DNA from: Lachnospiraceae bacterium
Lineage (GTDB): Bacteria > Bacillota > Clostridia > Lachnospirales > Lachnospiraceae
Length of the DNA stretch: 64,000 nt
Assembly: GCA_900757195.1 (NCBI GenBank)
Contig: CAAEMZ010000017.1
Span: 18,849 to 82,848 of the forward strand
Reading direction: 5' to 3'
Below, one piece after another: positions 1 through 8,686 of this stretch. The notes beneath the pieces were generated by a model. The model was not told where the DNA came from. It saw nothing but the letters and a program-made list of their open reading frames with translations, and did no database searches. Made by a program: the position numbers and the translations under genes. How positions within the stretch are numbered: the stretch's first letter is position 1; the number at the start of each line of letters is the position of its first letter.

Positions 1-645
1 TGTCACTGTCGTCACTGCGCCTTTTTTTCCCGGAACCTCTACCGCAAAAAGTTCATCATCAAATTTCCCCTGATTTTCACCTTCTGCCCACAATTTCTGA
101 CTGCGGACTGACCATTCATCCTGCATTTCCCGTGTAACGCCGTATTCCGAAGCCACAGCGCCGCCGATGACTGCCATATGTACATCATTTTCCGGGCACC
201 ACAGTCCGTCAAGCACCATGGCGTCTTTGGCTTTAACGTCATTCATCCGCGCTCCCCAACGCATATTTTCCAGAACGTACGGAATATTGCTCATGCTTTC
301 CATACCGCCGGCAACAATGATATCCGCATCTCCGGCTTTAATTATCTGAGTTCCCAGCGTTACCGCTTTCAGAGCCGAACCGCACACTTTATTGATTGTA
401 ACGACAGGAACCTCATGAGGAATTCCGCCCTTCACGGATGCCTGACGTCCCGGGATCTGTCCCTGACCGGCCGGAACAACCATACCGTAAATAACCTCAT
501 CGACTTCACCGCCCTGAATACCGGCTCTCTTTAACGCTTCCCGAATGGCCATGCCCCCAAGATCCGTTGCCTTTAATGATTTAAAGGCGCCTCCGAATTT
601 ACCGAAAGGTGTTCGTGCCGCACTTACAATAACTACATCTTTCAT
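1..645 (-). CDS. thlA: Acetyl-CoA C-acetyltransferase (thiolase), C-terminus cut by window edge
   Basis: Condenses two acetyl-CoA to acetoacetyl-CoA, or cleaves 3-ketoacyl-CoA in the reverse direction; cytoplasmic. The first 215 residues are present and the rest lies left of the window. The N-terminus (MKDVVIVSAARTPFGKFGGA) is typical of the family. The acyl-accepting catalytic cysteine is C88 in NKVCGSALKAV, and GGMESMSN follows as expected. The ATG at 645 has an AGGAGG site 7 bases upstream. It lies downstream of the acyl-CoA operon on the same strand but has its own transcription start: a terminator (905-948) ends the operon and a sigma-54 -24/-12 promoter lies at 686-702. This suggests co-regulation with the operon rather than co-transcription. 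A 3-hydroxyacyl-CoA dehydrogenase, absent from the window, may follow it. The thlA/atoB symbol is by family only. Confidence 0.95.
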   Translation of the reverse strand, partial: MKDVVIVSAARTPFGKFGGAFKSLKATDLGGMAIREALKRAGIQGGEVDEVIYGMVVPAGQGQIPGRQASVKGGIPHEVPVVTINKVCGSALKAVTLGTQIIKAGDADIIVAGGMESMSNIPYVLENMRWGARMNDVKAKDAMVLDGLWCPENDVHMAVIGGAVASEYGVTREMQDEWSVRSQKLWAEGENQGKFDDELFAVEVPGKKGAVTTVT

Positions 646-685
646 TTTGAATCCTCCTGTTATTTTCTTATGTACCCTTATTGTT

Positions 686-702
686 TGCAAGAATGATGCC
701 AA
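686..702 (-). promoter_or_regulatory. Sigma-54 (-24/-12) promoter of the thiolase gene
   Basis: Read on the minus strand this is TTGGCATCATTCTTGCA. The GG and GC dinucleotides have exact -24/-12 spacing, and only one base differs from TTGGCAC-N5-TTGCA. It ends about 40 bases before the thiolase start. The same motif precedes the acyl-CoA operon at 9523-9539. Confidence 0.8.
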
Positions 703-818
703 CTTTTTAAAATCTGATTTTTTTATTTTTTAGTGTCCGATTTTCCTTTAAATCCGCCTTTTTTTACAGACTTTTATACAGGATATGCATTGAATTTCAC
801 AGAATTTGTTTCAAAATT

Positions 819-845
819 GTATTGTTTCGTTACGTTTTGTGTATC
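819..845. promoter_or_regulatory. Probable upstream activator site for the thiolase promoter
   Basis: GTATTGTTTCGTTAC (819-833) matches the GTAAC-N5-GTTAC palindromes found upstream of the acyl-CoA operon, with two mismatches in the left half. A further half-site-like GTATC follows at 841-845. It lies about 125 bp upstream of the -24 element, a normal distance for enhancer-binding proteins. The rest of the 646-1064 gap is AT-rich and shows no gene; a GC-containing hairpin-like stretch at about 1030-1062 follows the end of the acyl-CoA dehydrogenase gene. Confidence 0.45.
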
Positions 846-904
846 GTTTCATGTCTGTTCCTCTCCGGAATTTTCCCGTCGTCAGTACCGGCAGCTGAAT
901 CGAG

Positions 905-948
905 CACAGAAAAAAATCCCGGTCAGTGGTGCAGACTGACCGGGATTT
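905..948 (-). terminator. Rho-independent terminator of the acyl-CoA operon
   Basis: A perfect 14-bp stem (arms 914-927 and 935-948) with a 7-base loop is followed on the minus strand by a run of seven T. It lies about 115 bases beyond the stop of the last operon gene. Confidence 0.9.
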
Positions 949-1064
949 AAAGTTTAAGGAAGTTTTTTATTTTATTTTTTCAGGAAATTTTTGCTTTCGC
1001 ATAACAAAGTATTTATTAATGGATTTTAAGCTGCTGCAGTTAATCGCAGTAAACCGCAGCTATT

Positions 1065-2204
1065 TTAATATTCTTTCATCAGGTGGTTTGCAATGACCAC
1101 CCTCTGAATTTCATTTGTGCCTTCGAAAATCTGATAGATTTTCGCATCACGCATCAGTTTTTCGACCGGATATTCACGACTGTATCCGTAGCCGCCGAAA
1201 ATCTGTACCGCTTCTGAAGTCACCTTTACAGCGACATCTCCGCCATAGCATTTGGCAATGGCCGATTCTTTGCCATAAGGTAAGCCCATGTCCATACGTG
1301 TACAGGCATTGGCCACGATCTGTCTGGCTGTCTCGATCTGAATCGCCATATCCGCCAGTTTGAACGCAATCGCCTGATTTTTAATAATTGGCTGTCCAAA
1401 CTGGATTCGGGTCTTCGCGTAGGCAATCGCTTCTTCCATCGCTCTCTGAGCAATACCTACCGCCATACCGCCGATAAAGGTTCTGGAAATATCCAGCGTC
1501 TGCATGGCGATCTTAAAGCCATCGCCTTCATTTCCAAGAAGATTTTCTGCCGGAATCCGACATTCATCAAAAACAACATCACAGGTATTGGAACCTCGGA
1601 TACCCATCTTATCCTCATGTTTTCCTGTGGATAAGCCCGGTGTTCCGGCTTCTACAATAAAAGCGCTCATACCTTTCAGGCCCTTCGTTTTATCCGTCAT
1701 TGCCGTAACCACGTAAATACCGGCAACACCGCCATTGGTGATGAATGTTTTCCGTCCGTTCAATACATAAAAATCACCATCTTTACGTGCCGTTGTTTTT
1801 CCGGCAGCCGCATCGGAACCTGCCTGAGGTTCTGTCAGGGCAAAGGCGCTGAAATGTCCGCCAATAATATTGTCGCAGTATTTCTTTTTCTGCGCTTCAT
1901 TTCCGGCCATCAAAACAGATTTCAGACCAATGCTGCTGACCGAGAATGTCAGGGCAAATCCTGCATCCGCTTTGGCCATTTCCTCAAGAATTGCCGCTAC
2001 GGACACCTTATCCAGGCCCAGTCCGCCGTATTCCTCAGGAATTTCCAGCATATGAAGCTGCATTTCCATCGCTTTATCGTAGATTTCCTTTGGCCATTCG
2101 CCGCTGCGGTCATATTCTTTGCTCTGCTCTCTGACTTCATGATCGCAGAATTCTTTGACCGCCTGAATTAACTCTTCGGTTTCTTCGGAACAAATATAAC
2201 TCAT
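1065..2204 (-). CDS. Acyl-CoA dehydrogenase (second copy, end of operon)
   Basis: FAD flavoprotein that introduces or reduces the alpha-beta double bond of a short-chain acyl-CoA with an Etf partner. At 379 residues it has the usual family length. It has the FAD/substrate signature ALTEPQAGSDA (about 128-138), the flavin-binding FITNGGVAG, the QIFGGYGYSREYP helix, and the catalytic base E361 in YQIFEGTNEIQR. The start has AGGAGA 7 bases upstream. It is the last gene of the operon, 17 bases after the MaoC hydratase, and far from etfBA, whereas the other copy at 5715 directly follows etfA. The two copies differ clearly in sequence, so they probably handle different acyl chains or opposite directions. 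Which one is butyryl-CoA dehydrogenase cannot be settled from sequence alone. Confidence 0.95.
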   Translation of the reverse strand: MSYICSEETEELIQAVKEFCDHEVREQSKEYDRSGEWPKEIYDKAMEMQLHMLEIPEEYGGLGLDKVSVAAILEEMAKADAGFALTFSVSSIGLKSVLMAGNEAQKKKYCDNIIGGHFSAFALTEPQAGSDAAAGKTTARKDGDFYVLNGRKTFITNGGVAGIYVVTAMTDKTKGLKGMSAFIVEAGTPGLSTGKHEDKMGIRGSNTCDVVFDECRIPAENLLGNEGDGFKIAMQTLDISRTFIGGMAVGIAQRAMEEAIAYAKTRIQFGQPIIKNQAIAFKLADMAIQIETARQIVANACTRMDMGLPYGKESAIAKCYGGDVAVKVTSEAVQIFGGYGYSREYPVEKLMRDAKIYQIFEGTNEIQRVVIANHLMKEY

Positions 2205-2221
2205 TTCTGTCTCTCCTGTTT

Positions 2222-2677
2222 TCAGTCTAATTTCTTTGTCGCCATAATCCTGGCCTGACCGTCAACAACCACCGTACCGTCCTGGATCGTTACAACGGTT
2301 TTCATAGTCATGATTCTGTGTTTCACATCCATGTCGATAATTTCAGCGGTTGCTGTAATCGTGTCGCCCATATGAACCGGCGCTGTAAATTTCAGATTCT
2401 GCTCAAGGAAAATCGCATCTGCGCCCGGAAGAGCCATTCCGAGAACTGTAGAGATAAAGGATGCTGTCAGCATACCATGAGCAATCTGACCGCCAAAGCG
2501 TGTTGTCTTTGCATATTCTGCATTCACATGAACCGGATTAAAATCACCGATAATACCGGCAAAATTATAAATATCCGCTCCCAGGATGGTTTTACTGAAG
2601 CTGGCTTTCTGACCGACAGATAATTCTGAAATCGCATAGCCGCTCATATTAATACTATCTTTATCCAGCATACTCAT
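2222..2677 (-). CDS. MaoC/PhaJ-type (R)-specific enoyl-CoA hydratase
   Basis: Single hot-dog domain protein of 151 residues. The hydratase-2 motif is GDFNPVHVN with the catalytic pair D45 and H50, followed by the AHGML helix. PhaJ-type enzymes interconvert trans-2-enoyl-CoA and (R)-3-hydroxyacyl-CoA; this is family knowledge. The ATG at 2677 has GGGAGGG 7 bases upstream. It lies 18 bases after the CoA-transferase stop and 17 bases before the second acyl-CoA dehydrogenase. Its presence with an (S)-specific crotonase in the same operon is unusual and suggests processing of an (R)-3-hydroxyacyl substrate. An alternative role is phosphotransbutyrylase-associated MaoC function. Confidence 0.88.
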   Translation of the reverse strand: MSMLDKDSINMSGYAISELSVGQKASFSKTILGADIYNFAGIIGDFNPVHVNAEYAKTTRFGGQIAHGMLTASFISTVLGMALPGADAIFLEQNLKFTAPVHMGDTITATAEIIDMDVKHRIMTMKTVVTIQDGTVVVDGQARIMATKKLD

Positions 2678-2695
2678 ATTAAATCCCTCCCGTTA

Positions 2696-4255
2696 TTATT
2701 CAAATGTCAGATGCATCAGCGTATCTTTGAAAATCTTTTCATCCATCACTTTAACATCATTCATAATTGGTGTAAATTCCATCTTATCGAGGATATCCTT
2801 CTGCAAATCCACGCCCGGTGCGATTTCCAGAAGTTCCAGGCCGCCCGGAACCAGTTTAAACAGCGCACGTTCTGTAATATAGTAAACGGTCTGTCCGCTT
2901 TCCACACCGTATTCACCGGAGTATGTAATCTGCTCTACGGCCTTTTTAAATTTAATCCCCGGAGCATCTTCAATAATATTTAATTTTCCGTCGGCAATTT
3001 CACATTTCATTTTTCCTGCGGTAAATGTTCCACAGAAACCAACAACTTTGGCATTCTGAGTGATGTTGATAAATCCGCCAGGACCGACCATACGTCCGCC
3101 GAATTTGGAAACATTGACATTACCCACTTCATCGACTTCCGCAAGTCCGAGGAACGCCATATCCAGACCGCCGCCATCGTAGAAATCGAATGTATCCGGC
3201 TGTTTCAAAATAGATTCCGGATTGACTGTGCCGCCGATACCGAGACCGCCGGTCGGAACGCCGCCGAGAACACCGGATTCGATGGAAAGTGTAATCTGAT
3301 CTGCAACGCCTTCTTCGCCCGCAACAGCCGCAATTGCCTCAGCAACTCCAATACCCAGATTAACTACAGCGCCTTTTTTAAGAAGCATTGCGCCGCGGCG
3401 TCCGCAGATTTTTCTCGGATTCAGTTTCATCGGTTCGATCGCATCCATCGGAATATAGATTTCGCCGGTCAGTTCCGGACGATATTCCGGACTCATAAAG
3501 GACTGGCAGTGATTTTCCGGTTTTGCCTCAACCACATAGTCCACCATAAATCCAGGGATTTTAATATCTCTTACAGATAAAGTGCCTTTCTGAACCATAC
3601 GTTCTACCTGAACAACGACAATGCCGCCGCTGTTTCTTGTTGCCATGGCCATTTCAAGCTGATCGCCGTGAAGTCCTTCTTTAACCATCGTTACATTGCC
3701 GTCTTCATCGGCATAGGTGCCACGAATAAAGCACATATCCAGCGGCTGGGATTTATACATTAAATAATCTTTTCCATCAACTTGAATCAACTGAACCACT
3801 TCATAACCGGACTGTCTGGCAGCCTCATTTCCTTTGCAGGCTTCGACTCTCGGATCGGCATAAGTTTTTAAACCAACGTGGGTAATCAGGCCCGGTTTTC
3901 TTCCGGCCGTTGCTCTTAAAATATGGCTGCAGACACCCTGTGGAAGAATGAAACATTCAACTTTATTTTCCATACAGAGCTTACCGAGCATTGGCGCCAG
4001 ACCGACATGGGCGCAGACCAGACGTTTGACTAAACCTTCATGGCCCATATGATTCATCCCCCGTGTTGCGCTGTCACCGATACCTGCGCCGTGAAATACC
4101 GTCAGGTCCTTCGGTTCCTGAGTTTCTGTGTAACGTTTTTCAATGGCAATTAATAATTCCTCCGGCGTACCAAAACCGACAAAGCCGCCCATACCAATGG
4201 TCATACCGTCTTTTAATAGGGATGCAGCAAAATCTGCAGATACTAATTTACTCAT
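2696..4255 (-). CDS. Acetate/propionate-type CoA-transferase (fused alpha-beta subunits)
   Basis: Class I CoA-transferase of 519 residues with both subunits fused in one chain, as in propionate CoA-transferase (Pct) and YdiF. It transfers CoA from a donor such as acetyl-CoA to a free carboxylic acid. Visible features are GMGGFVGFGTPEEL near residue 22, GRRGAMLLKKGAVVNLGIGV at the start of the second half, and the catalytic glutamate E326 in SIESGVLGG. The start was chosen at ATG 4255 because AGGAGG lies 8 bases upstream; a TTG two codons earlier is too close to that site. A terminator-like hairpin separates it from the permease upstream. In context it is the activating enzyme for the imported acid. 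Confidence 0.92.
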   Translation of the reverse strand: MSKLVSADFAASLLKDGMTIGMGGFVGFGTPEELLIAIEKRYTETQEPKDLTVFHGAGIGDSATRGMNHMGHEGLVKRLVCAHVGLAPMLGKLCMENKVECFILPQGVCSHILRATAGRKPGLITHVGLKTYADPRVEACKGNEAARQSGYEVVQLIQVDGKDYLMYKSQPLDMCFIRGTYADEDGNVTMVKEGLHGDQLEMAMATRNSGGIVVVQVERMVQKGTLSVRDIKIPGFMVDYVVEAKPENHCQSFMSPEYRPELTGEIYIPMDAIEPMKLNPRKICGRRGAMLLKKGAVVNLGIGVAEAIAAVAGEEGVADQITLSIESGVLGGVPTGGLGIGGTVNPESILKQPDTFDFYDGGGLDMAFLGLAEVDEVGNVNVSKFGGRMVGPGGFINITQNAKVVGFCGTFTAGKMKCEIADGKLNIIEDAPGIKFKKAVEQITYSGEYGVESGQTVYYITERALFKLVPGGLELLEIAPGVDLQKDILDKMEFTPIMNDVKVMDEKIFKDTLMHLTFE

Positions 4256-4300
4256 ATTCAAGACCTCCTAAGTCAAAAATCAGAATTATTTTTAAGAAAA

Positions 4301-4340
4301 CTGCGGCCGCCGAAATCTTTGGCCGCAGCTTCTGTGTTCA
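4301..4340 (-). terminator. Terminator-like hairpin inside the operon
   Basis: CTGCGGCC (4301-4308) pairs perfectly with GGCCGCAG (4321-4328). On the minus strand it is followed by TTTTCTTAAAAA. It lies between the permease stop and the CoA-transferase start, so it could attenuate or process the transcript, lowering expression of the last three genes. Confidence 0.5.
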
Positions 4341-4346
4341 AAATAT

Positions 4347-5645
4347 TTACGGTAAATTCGGGAAGAGCTGGAACAGCACAATCCCCAACGCACAGGCTAC
4401 AAACGGCAGCACAACGGTCAGTTTGAAAATTGGCATATACGCGCTCTTATGGGTTTCACCGCAAAGATTTAATAATGTAACAACATAACCATTATGCGGT
4501 ACGGAATCCAATGCACCGGATGCGATCGAAGCAACTCGATGCAAAGCCGCCGGCGCCACACCTAATTCCACATATGTCGGTCCAACCAATGGGAGTGAAA
4601 TACCCAGACCACCGGAAGCAGAACCTGTCAGACCACAGATGATCGTAACCGCCAGCGCTGCGCCAACCAATGCCGGCCCCGGGATGTGAAGCATCGCATC
4701 AATAATATTTTGGAATAAAGGAATTGTCTTAACAACACCGCCAAACCCAACAACCGCACAGGTATTACAAATAGCGCTGATAGCAGAGGTTGCACCGCCG
4801 GAAAATGTTGACATAATCATGTTCGGCTTATAGGTCTTATTCAAAAGAATAATACCAAGAACGATACCGATTAAAATCGAAACCTCCACCGGAATGTGGA
4901 ATATGTTCAAACAGATAATTGTCGCAAGCAGCGGTACAAAAGAGAAGAATACATTTGGCAGATCTTCTTCTGCTGCCATGGCGATTTCTTCTCCTGCTTT
5001 CGTTTCAAAATGCTTTCCTTTGGCTACTTCCTTTTTAATCATTGCGTTCAGCCAGATATAACCGACAACAAACATAAAGATGCCGACAATAATACCCACA
5101 ACCGCACCGGCCATTGGTGTTGTTCCTAAGGACTGGGTCGGAATGATATTCTGAATCTGCGGTGTACCCGGACAGGTCATCGCAAATGTAATGGAACCTA
5201 AGGCAATTGTTCCCGGAAGCATGTTTCTCGGAAGATCCGCTTCTTTAAACAGGCTGATCGCGATCGGGAAGATGGTAAAACCAACAACGAACACGCTGAC
5301 TCCGCCGTAAGCCAGAACGAAACAGGATAATACGGTGGCAAGCACCGCTTTGGATGGCCCCAGTTTTTTAATAATCCAGTTTGCAATCGCATCCGCCGCA
5401 TGGCTGTCATTCATAAACTTACCGAACAGAGCGCCGGCGAGGAACATCAGAAAATTCGCCTGCATAAAGGATACGAATCCTGCCATATAAGACTCTTTTA
5501 ATACAGTATAGACATTCATTCCACTGGTCGCACCCAAAATAATGGAGCAGAGCAGGGCAATAAATAAAATATGAATGCCTTTCATTGCCAGAAAAACAAG
5601 AAGAATCATGGCAACGATTAACCCAATAACACTTAATATATTCAT
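4347..5645 (-). CDS. GntP-family permease (organic or 3-hydroxy acid importer)
   Basis: Integral membrane protein of 432 residues with about 12 hydrophobic segments and a charged central loop around residues 205-230 (KKEVAKGKHFETKAGEE). The NxxP-like pore segments and the GSASGGLGISLP and TCPGTPQIQN stretches fit the GntP/gluconate:H+ symporter family. Members carry gluconate, and the YhfS-like and HbuT-like branches carry 3-hydroxybutyrate-type acids; the substrate here is inferred from the operon. The start is ATG 5645 with AAAGGAG 9 bases upstream. An in-frame TTG two codons earlier is too close. It lies 69 bases after the first acyl-CoA dehydrogenase. Confidence 0.85.
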   Translation of the reverse strand: MNILSVIGLIVAMILLVFLAMKGIHILFIALLCSIILGATSGMNVYTVLKESYMAGFVSFMQANFLMFLAGALFGKFMNDSHAADAIANWIIKKLGPSKAVLATVLSCFVLAYGGVSVFVVGFTIFPIAISLFKEADLPRNMLPGTIALGSITFAMTCPGTPQIQNIIPTQSLGTTPMAGAVVGIIVGIFMFVVGYIWLNAMIKKEVAKGKHFETKAGEEIAMAAEEDLPNVFFSFVPLLATIICLNIFHIPVEVSILIGIVLGIILLNKTYKPNMIMSTFSGGATSAISAICNTCAVVGFGGVVKTIPLFQNIIDAMLHIPGPALVGAALAVTIICGLTGSASGGLGISLPLVGPTYVELGVAPAALHRVASIASGALDSVPHNGYVVTLLNLCGETHKSAYMPIFKLTVVLPFVACALGIVLFQLFPNLP

Positions 5646-5714
5646 ACTCAATTTCTCCTTTGATTTTTTCCCCTTTAAATCCTCAGGAACCCCTTATGTA
5701 TGAAAACAACGTTT

Positions 5715-6854
5715 TTATTTCACACCGATCGCTCTGGAAATAACCATCTTCTGAGCCTCGGACGTTCCTTCATAAATTTCAGTAATCTTTGCATCCCGCA
5801 TCATACGTTCCATCGGATATTCCCGTGTATAACCATAACCGCCGGAAAGCTGTACACATTCCCGGGTTACCAGGTTGGCTACGTCTGAATTATAAAGCTT
5901 TGCCATCGCCGCTTCTTTACCATATGGAAGGCCGGCATCTTTAAGCATTGCACAGCGCCATACGAGCATACGACCCGCATCTACCTTTGTCTGAAGCTCT
6001 GCCAGCTTAAACTGGGTATTCTGGAACTGGGAAATACGTTTTCCAAACTGTTTACGTTCTTTGACATATTTAATGGTTTCATCAATCGCTCCCTGAGCGA
6101 TGCCGAGGGCCTGTGTCGCAATACCCATACGTCCGGAATCCAGACTTGCCAGCGCCATTTTTAATCCCTGGCCTTCTTTTCCGAGAATATCGTCTTTGCT
6201 GACACGGACATTTTTAAGAATCAGCTCGCAGGTTGCGGAACCACGGATACCCATTTTCTTTTCATGCTTTCCAACGGAAAATCCCGGTGCATCTTTGTGA
6301 ACGATAAATGCTGTCATCCCATTGTTTTTCTTTGCACGGTCGGTCACTGCGATGATGATGTACCATTCAGCCTGTCCGGCAGTTGTGATAAACATCTTTG
6401 TTCCGTTCAGGATATAATCATCGCCGTCTCTGACAGCAACCGTCTGAACGTTGGATGCATCGGTACCAACCCCCGGCTCTGTGAGTGCAAAACACACCAG
6501 TTTGTCGGTAAAAGCGCCCTTCTGATATTTTTCTTTCTGTTCCGGTGTACCGTATTTTGCAAACAGTCCCATGCCGAGCCCCGCCTGCACCGAATAAATA
6601 ACGCCCGTCGTCGCACACACTTTGGAAATTTCTTCGAGTGCAATCACATAGGCCATGCTGTCGCCGCCTTCGCCGCCTTCAGATTCCGGATAAGCCGCTC
6701 CGAAAAAACCGTATTTGAATAATTTCGGAATGGTTTCCACCGGAAAACGTTCTTCTTCATCTAATATTGAAGCCAGAGGCTTTACTTCATTTTCGGCAAA
6801 TTCTCTTGCCAACTGGCGTACAAGCTTATGTTCAGGTTTTAATAAAGCATACAT
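5715..6854 (-). CDS. bcd: Acyl-CoA dehydrogenase, probably butyryl-CoA dehydrogenase partner of EtfAB
   Basis: 379-residue acyl-CoA dehydrogenase. It has FALTEPGVGTDAS, MFITTAGQA, KKMGIRGSATCEL, the QLSGGYGYTREYPMERMMRDAK helix region, and the catalytic base E362 in IYEGTSEAQ. The gene follows etfA by 2 bases (TAA-TC-ATG), so the three products are probably translated together as a Bcd-EtfBA complex. In Clostridia such complexes reduce crotonyl-CoA to butyryl-CoA and can couple this to ferredoxin reduction by flavin bifurcation. Whether bifurcation occurs here is inferred from family and context only. AGGAGGAG precedes the ATG. The bcd symbol is provisional because a second copy ends the operon. 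Confidence 0.93.
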   Translation of the reverse strand: MYALLKPEHKLVRQLAREFAENEVKPLASILDEEERFPVETIPKLFKYGFFGAAYPESEGGEGGDSMAYVIALEEISKVCATTGVIYSVQAGLGMGLFAKYGTPEQKEKYQKGAFTDKLVCFALTEPGVGTDASNVQTVAVRDGDDYILNGTKMFITTAGQAEWYIIIAVTDRAKKNNGMTAFIVHKDAPGFSVGKHEKKMGIRGSATCELILKNVRVSKDDILGKEGQGLKMALASLDSGRMGIATQALGIAQGAIDETIKYVKERKQFGKRISQFQNTQFKLAELQTKVDAGRMLVWRCAMLKDAGLPYGKEAAMAKLYNSDVANLVTRECVQLSGGYGYTREYPMERMMRDAKITEIYEGTSEAQKMVISRAIGVK

Positions 6855-6856
6855 GA

Positions 6857-7858
6857 TTATTTCTCCTCCTTGTACTGTTTGATTGCTTCCGTAAGTTTCG
6901 GAAGTAAGGATGTGACATCACCGACAACACCGAGATCGGCCACATCGAAAATCGGAGCGCCGTCATTTTTATTCACAGCCACGATATATTCAGCGCCTTC
7001 CATGCCCGCAACGTGCTGGATAGCTCCGGAAATACCACAGGCAAGATAGAGATCCGGCCGAACAGTTTTACCGGTCTGTCCTACCTGACATTCATGATCG
7101 ATCCATCCCGAATCTACAGCGGCACGGGAACCGGAAACAACACCGCCAAGAACATCCGCCAGAGGGTTTAACACCGCATCAAACGTCTCTTTGTCATTCA
7201 TACCACGGCCGCCGGATACGAGGATCTTCGCTTCAGTAATATCGGCCACTGCCTTTTCTTCTTTGATAATTTCTACCAGTTCTACCGGCATATCCGCCGC
7301 ACTGAATTCTACGTGGAATTCTTCAATTTCGCCGGTTCTTGATGCGTCGGCTGCAAGGGCTTTCATAACTCCCGGGCGAACCGTTGCCATCTGTGGGCGG
7401 AATTCCTCACAGACGATTGTTGCCATAATATTTCCGCCGAAAGCCGGACGGGTCATTAAAAGATTTTTACTGCCTTCATCAATGGCAAGACCGGTACAGT
7501 CTGCTGTCAGACCTGTGTGTATTCTTGCGGATACCCGGGGCGCCAGATCACGGCCAATGGCTGTCGCGCCGATTAAGAAGATCTCCGGATCTTTTTCCTT
7601 AATCACTGCAACAACGGCTTTTGCGTAAGCTTCGGTTGTATATTCTGCCAGCATTTCATCCTGTACGAGGACAACGCCGTCAGCGCCCGCTTCGATCAGG
7701 CTTCCTGCCTTTTCGTTCATATTCTGTCCAACGAGAACCGCATATACTTTTTCCTCTAATGTATCGGCAAGCTCTCTGGCTTTTCCTACTAATTCATAAG
7801 CAACCTTCTGGATGTTTCCGTCACGCTGCTCTGCAAATACATATACATTTCTGCTCAT
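6857..7858 (-). CDS. etfA: Electron transfer flavoprotein alpha subunit
   Basis: EtfA carries the FAD that shuttles electrons between the acyl-CoA dehydrogenase and its redox partners. The C-terminal FAD domain is clear: SRAAVDSGWIDHECQVGQTG, then KTVRPDLYLACGISGAIQH and AVNKNDGAPIF. The N-terminal domain begins SRNVYVFAEQRDG. The start was placed at ATG 7858 (MSRNVY) because AAAGGGGG ends 9 bases upstream of it. An earlier ATG at 7867 directly abuts that ribosome site and is unlikely to be used. It follows etfB by 16 bases. Confidence 0.95.
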   Translation of the reverse strand: MSRNVYVFAEQRDGNIQKVAYELVGKARELADTLEEKVYAVLVGQNMNEKAGSLIEAGADGVVLVQDEMLAEYTTEAYAKAVVAVIKEKDPEIFLIGATAIGRDLAPRVSARIHTGLTADCTGLAIDEGSKNLLMTRPAFGGNIMATIVCEEFRPQMATVRPGVMKALAADASRTGEIEEFHVEFSAADMPVELVEIIKEEKAVADITEAKILVSGGRGMNDKETFDAVLNPLADVLGGVVSGSRAAVDSGWIDHECQVGQTGKTVRPDLYLACGISGAIQHVAGMEGAEYIVAVNKNDGAPIFDVADLGVVGDVTSLLPKLTEAIKQYKEEK

Positions 7859-7874
7859 CGAATTCATCCCCCTT

Positions 7875-8663
7875 TTAAATCAAATGCTTCTCAGCAAGTT
7901 TGCTTACGATAACAGCAACAGCTTCATCTTCAGGCACATTGATCTTTTCGCCTGCGCCCTTCGCCTGTTTGGTAAAGGACTTCCGTACCTTTGTCGGAGA
8001 ACCTTTCAGACCGATGTTTGCCATATCTACGGTATCTTTCATATCTTCGAGGCCCCATACCGGAACTTCTTTTTTATAAGACCTGAAAATACCGCCGATG
8101 GACATATATCTCGGATCGTTTAATTCAGAAAGACAGGTTAAAAGTACCGGCATCTTTGTACGGAGAAGATGGCTGCGGTCTTCAAATTTACGTTTTACAA
8201 GAAGTGTTTCGCCTTCAACTTTAATATCTTCCACATAACTGATCTGCGGAATACCAAGGTGTTCTGCAATCTGCGGTCCCACCTGTGCGGTATCACCGTC
8301 AATGGCCTGGCGGCCTGTGATAATCACATCATAGTCAAGCTTTTTAAGCGCTGCAGCGATCGTTGAAGATGTTGCCCATGTATCCGCACCACCAAATGCC
8401 CGGTCACTGATTAAAATCGCATTGTCAGCGCCCATCGCCAACGCTTCTCTTAAAGCCACATCGGCCTGAGGCGGTCCCATGGAAACGATTGTTACCGTTC
8501 CGCCAACTTCTTCTTTCAGTCTTAAAGCCGCTTCGATTCCGGCTTTGTCATCCGGGTTAATAATACTCGGAACACCATCACGGATTAAGGTATTCGTTAC
8601 AGGATCCAGACGTACTTCTGTCGTATCCGGTACCTGTTTTACACATACTACAATTTTCATCAT
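7875..8663 (-). CDS. etfB: Electron transfer flavoprotein beta subunit
   Basis: 262-residue EtfB. The N-terminus KIVVCVKQVPDTTEVR, the NPDDKAGIEAALRL segment, LREALAMGADNAIL, and the family signature region GRQAIDGDTAQVGPQIAEHL are all present. This sequence style matches EtfB from clostridial Bcd-Etf complexes, where the beta subunit binds a second FAD used for bifurcation. Two adjacent ATG codons open the gene; AAAGGA lies about 8 bases upstream of the first, and either could serve. It comes 23 bases after crt and before etfA. Confidence 0.95.
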   Translation of the reverse strand: MMKIVVCVKQVPDTTEVRLDPVTNTLIRDGVPSIINPDDKAGIEAALRLKEEVGGTVTIVSMGPPQADVALREALAMGADNAILISDRAFGGADTWATSSTIAAALKKLDYDVIITGRQAIDGDTAQVGPQIAEHLGIPQISYVEDIKVEGETLLVKRKFEDRSHLLRTKMPVLLTCLSELNDPRYMSIGGIFRSYKKEVPVWGLEDMKDTVDMANIGLKGSPTKVRKSFTKQAKGAGEKINVPEDEAVAVIVSKLAEKHLI

Positions 8664-8686
8664 AAAAATCCTTTCTTCGTTTTATT

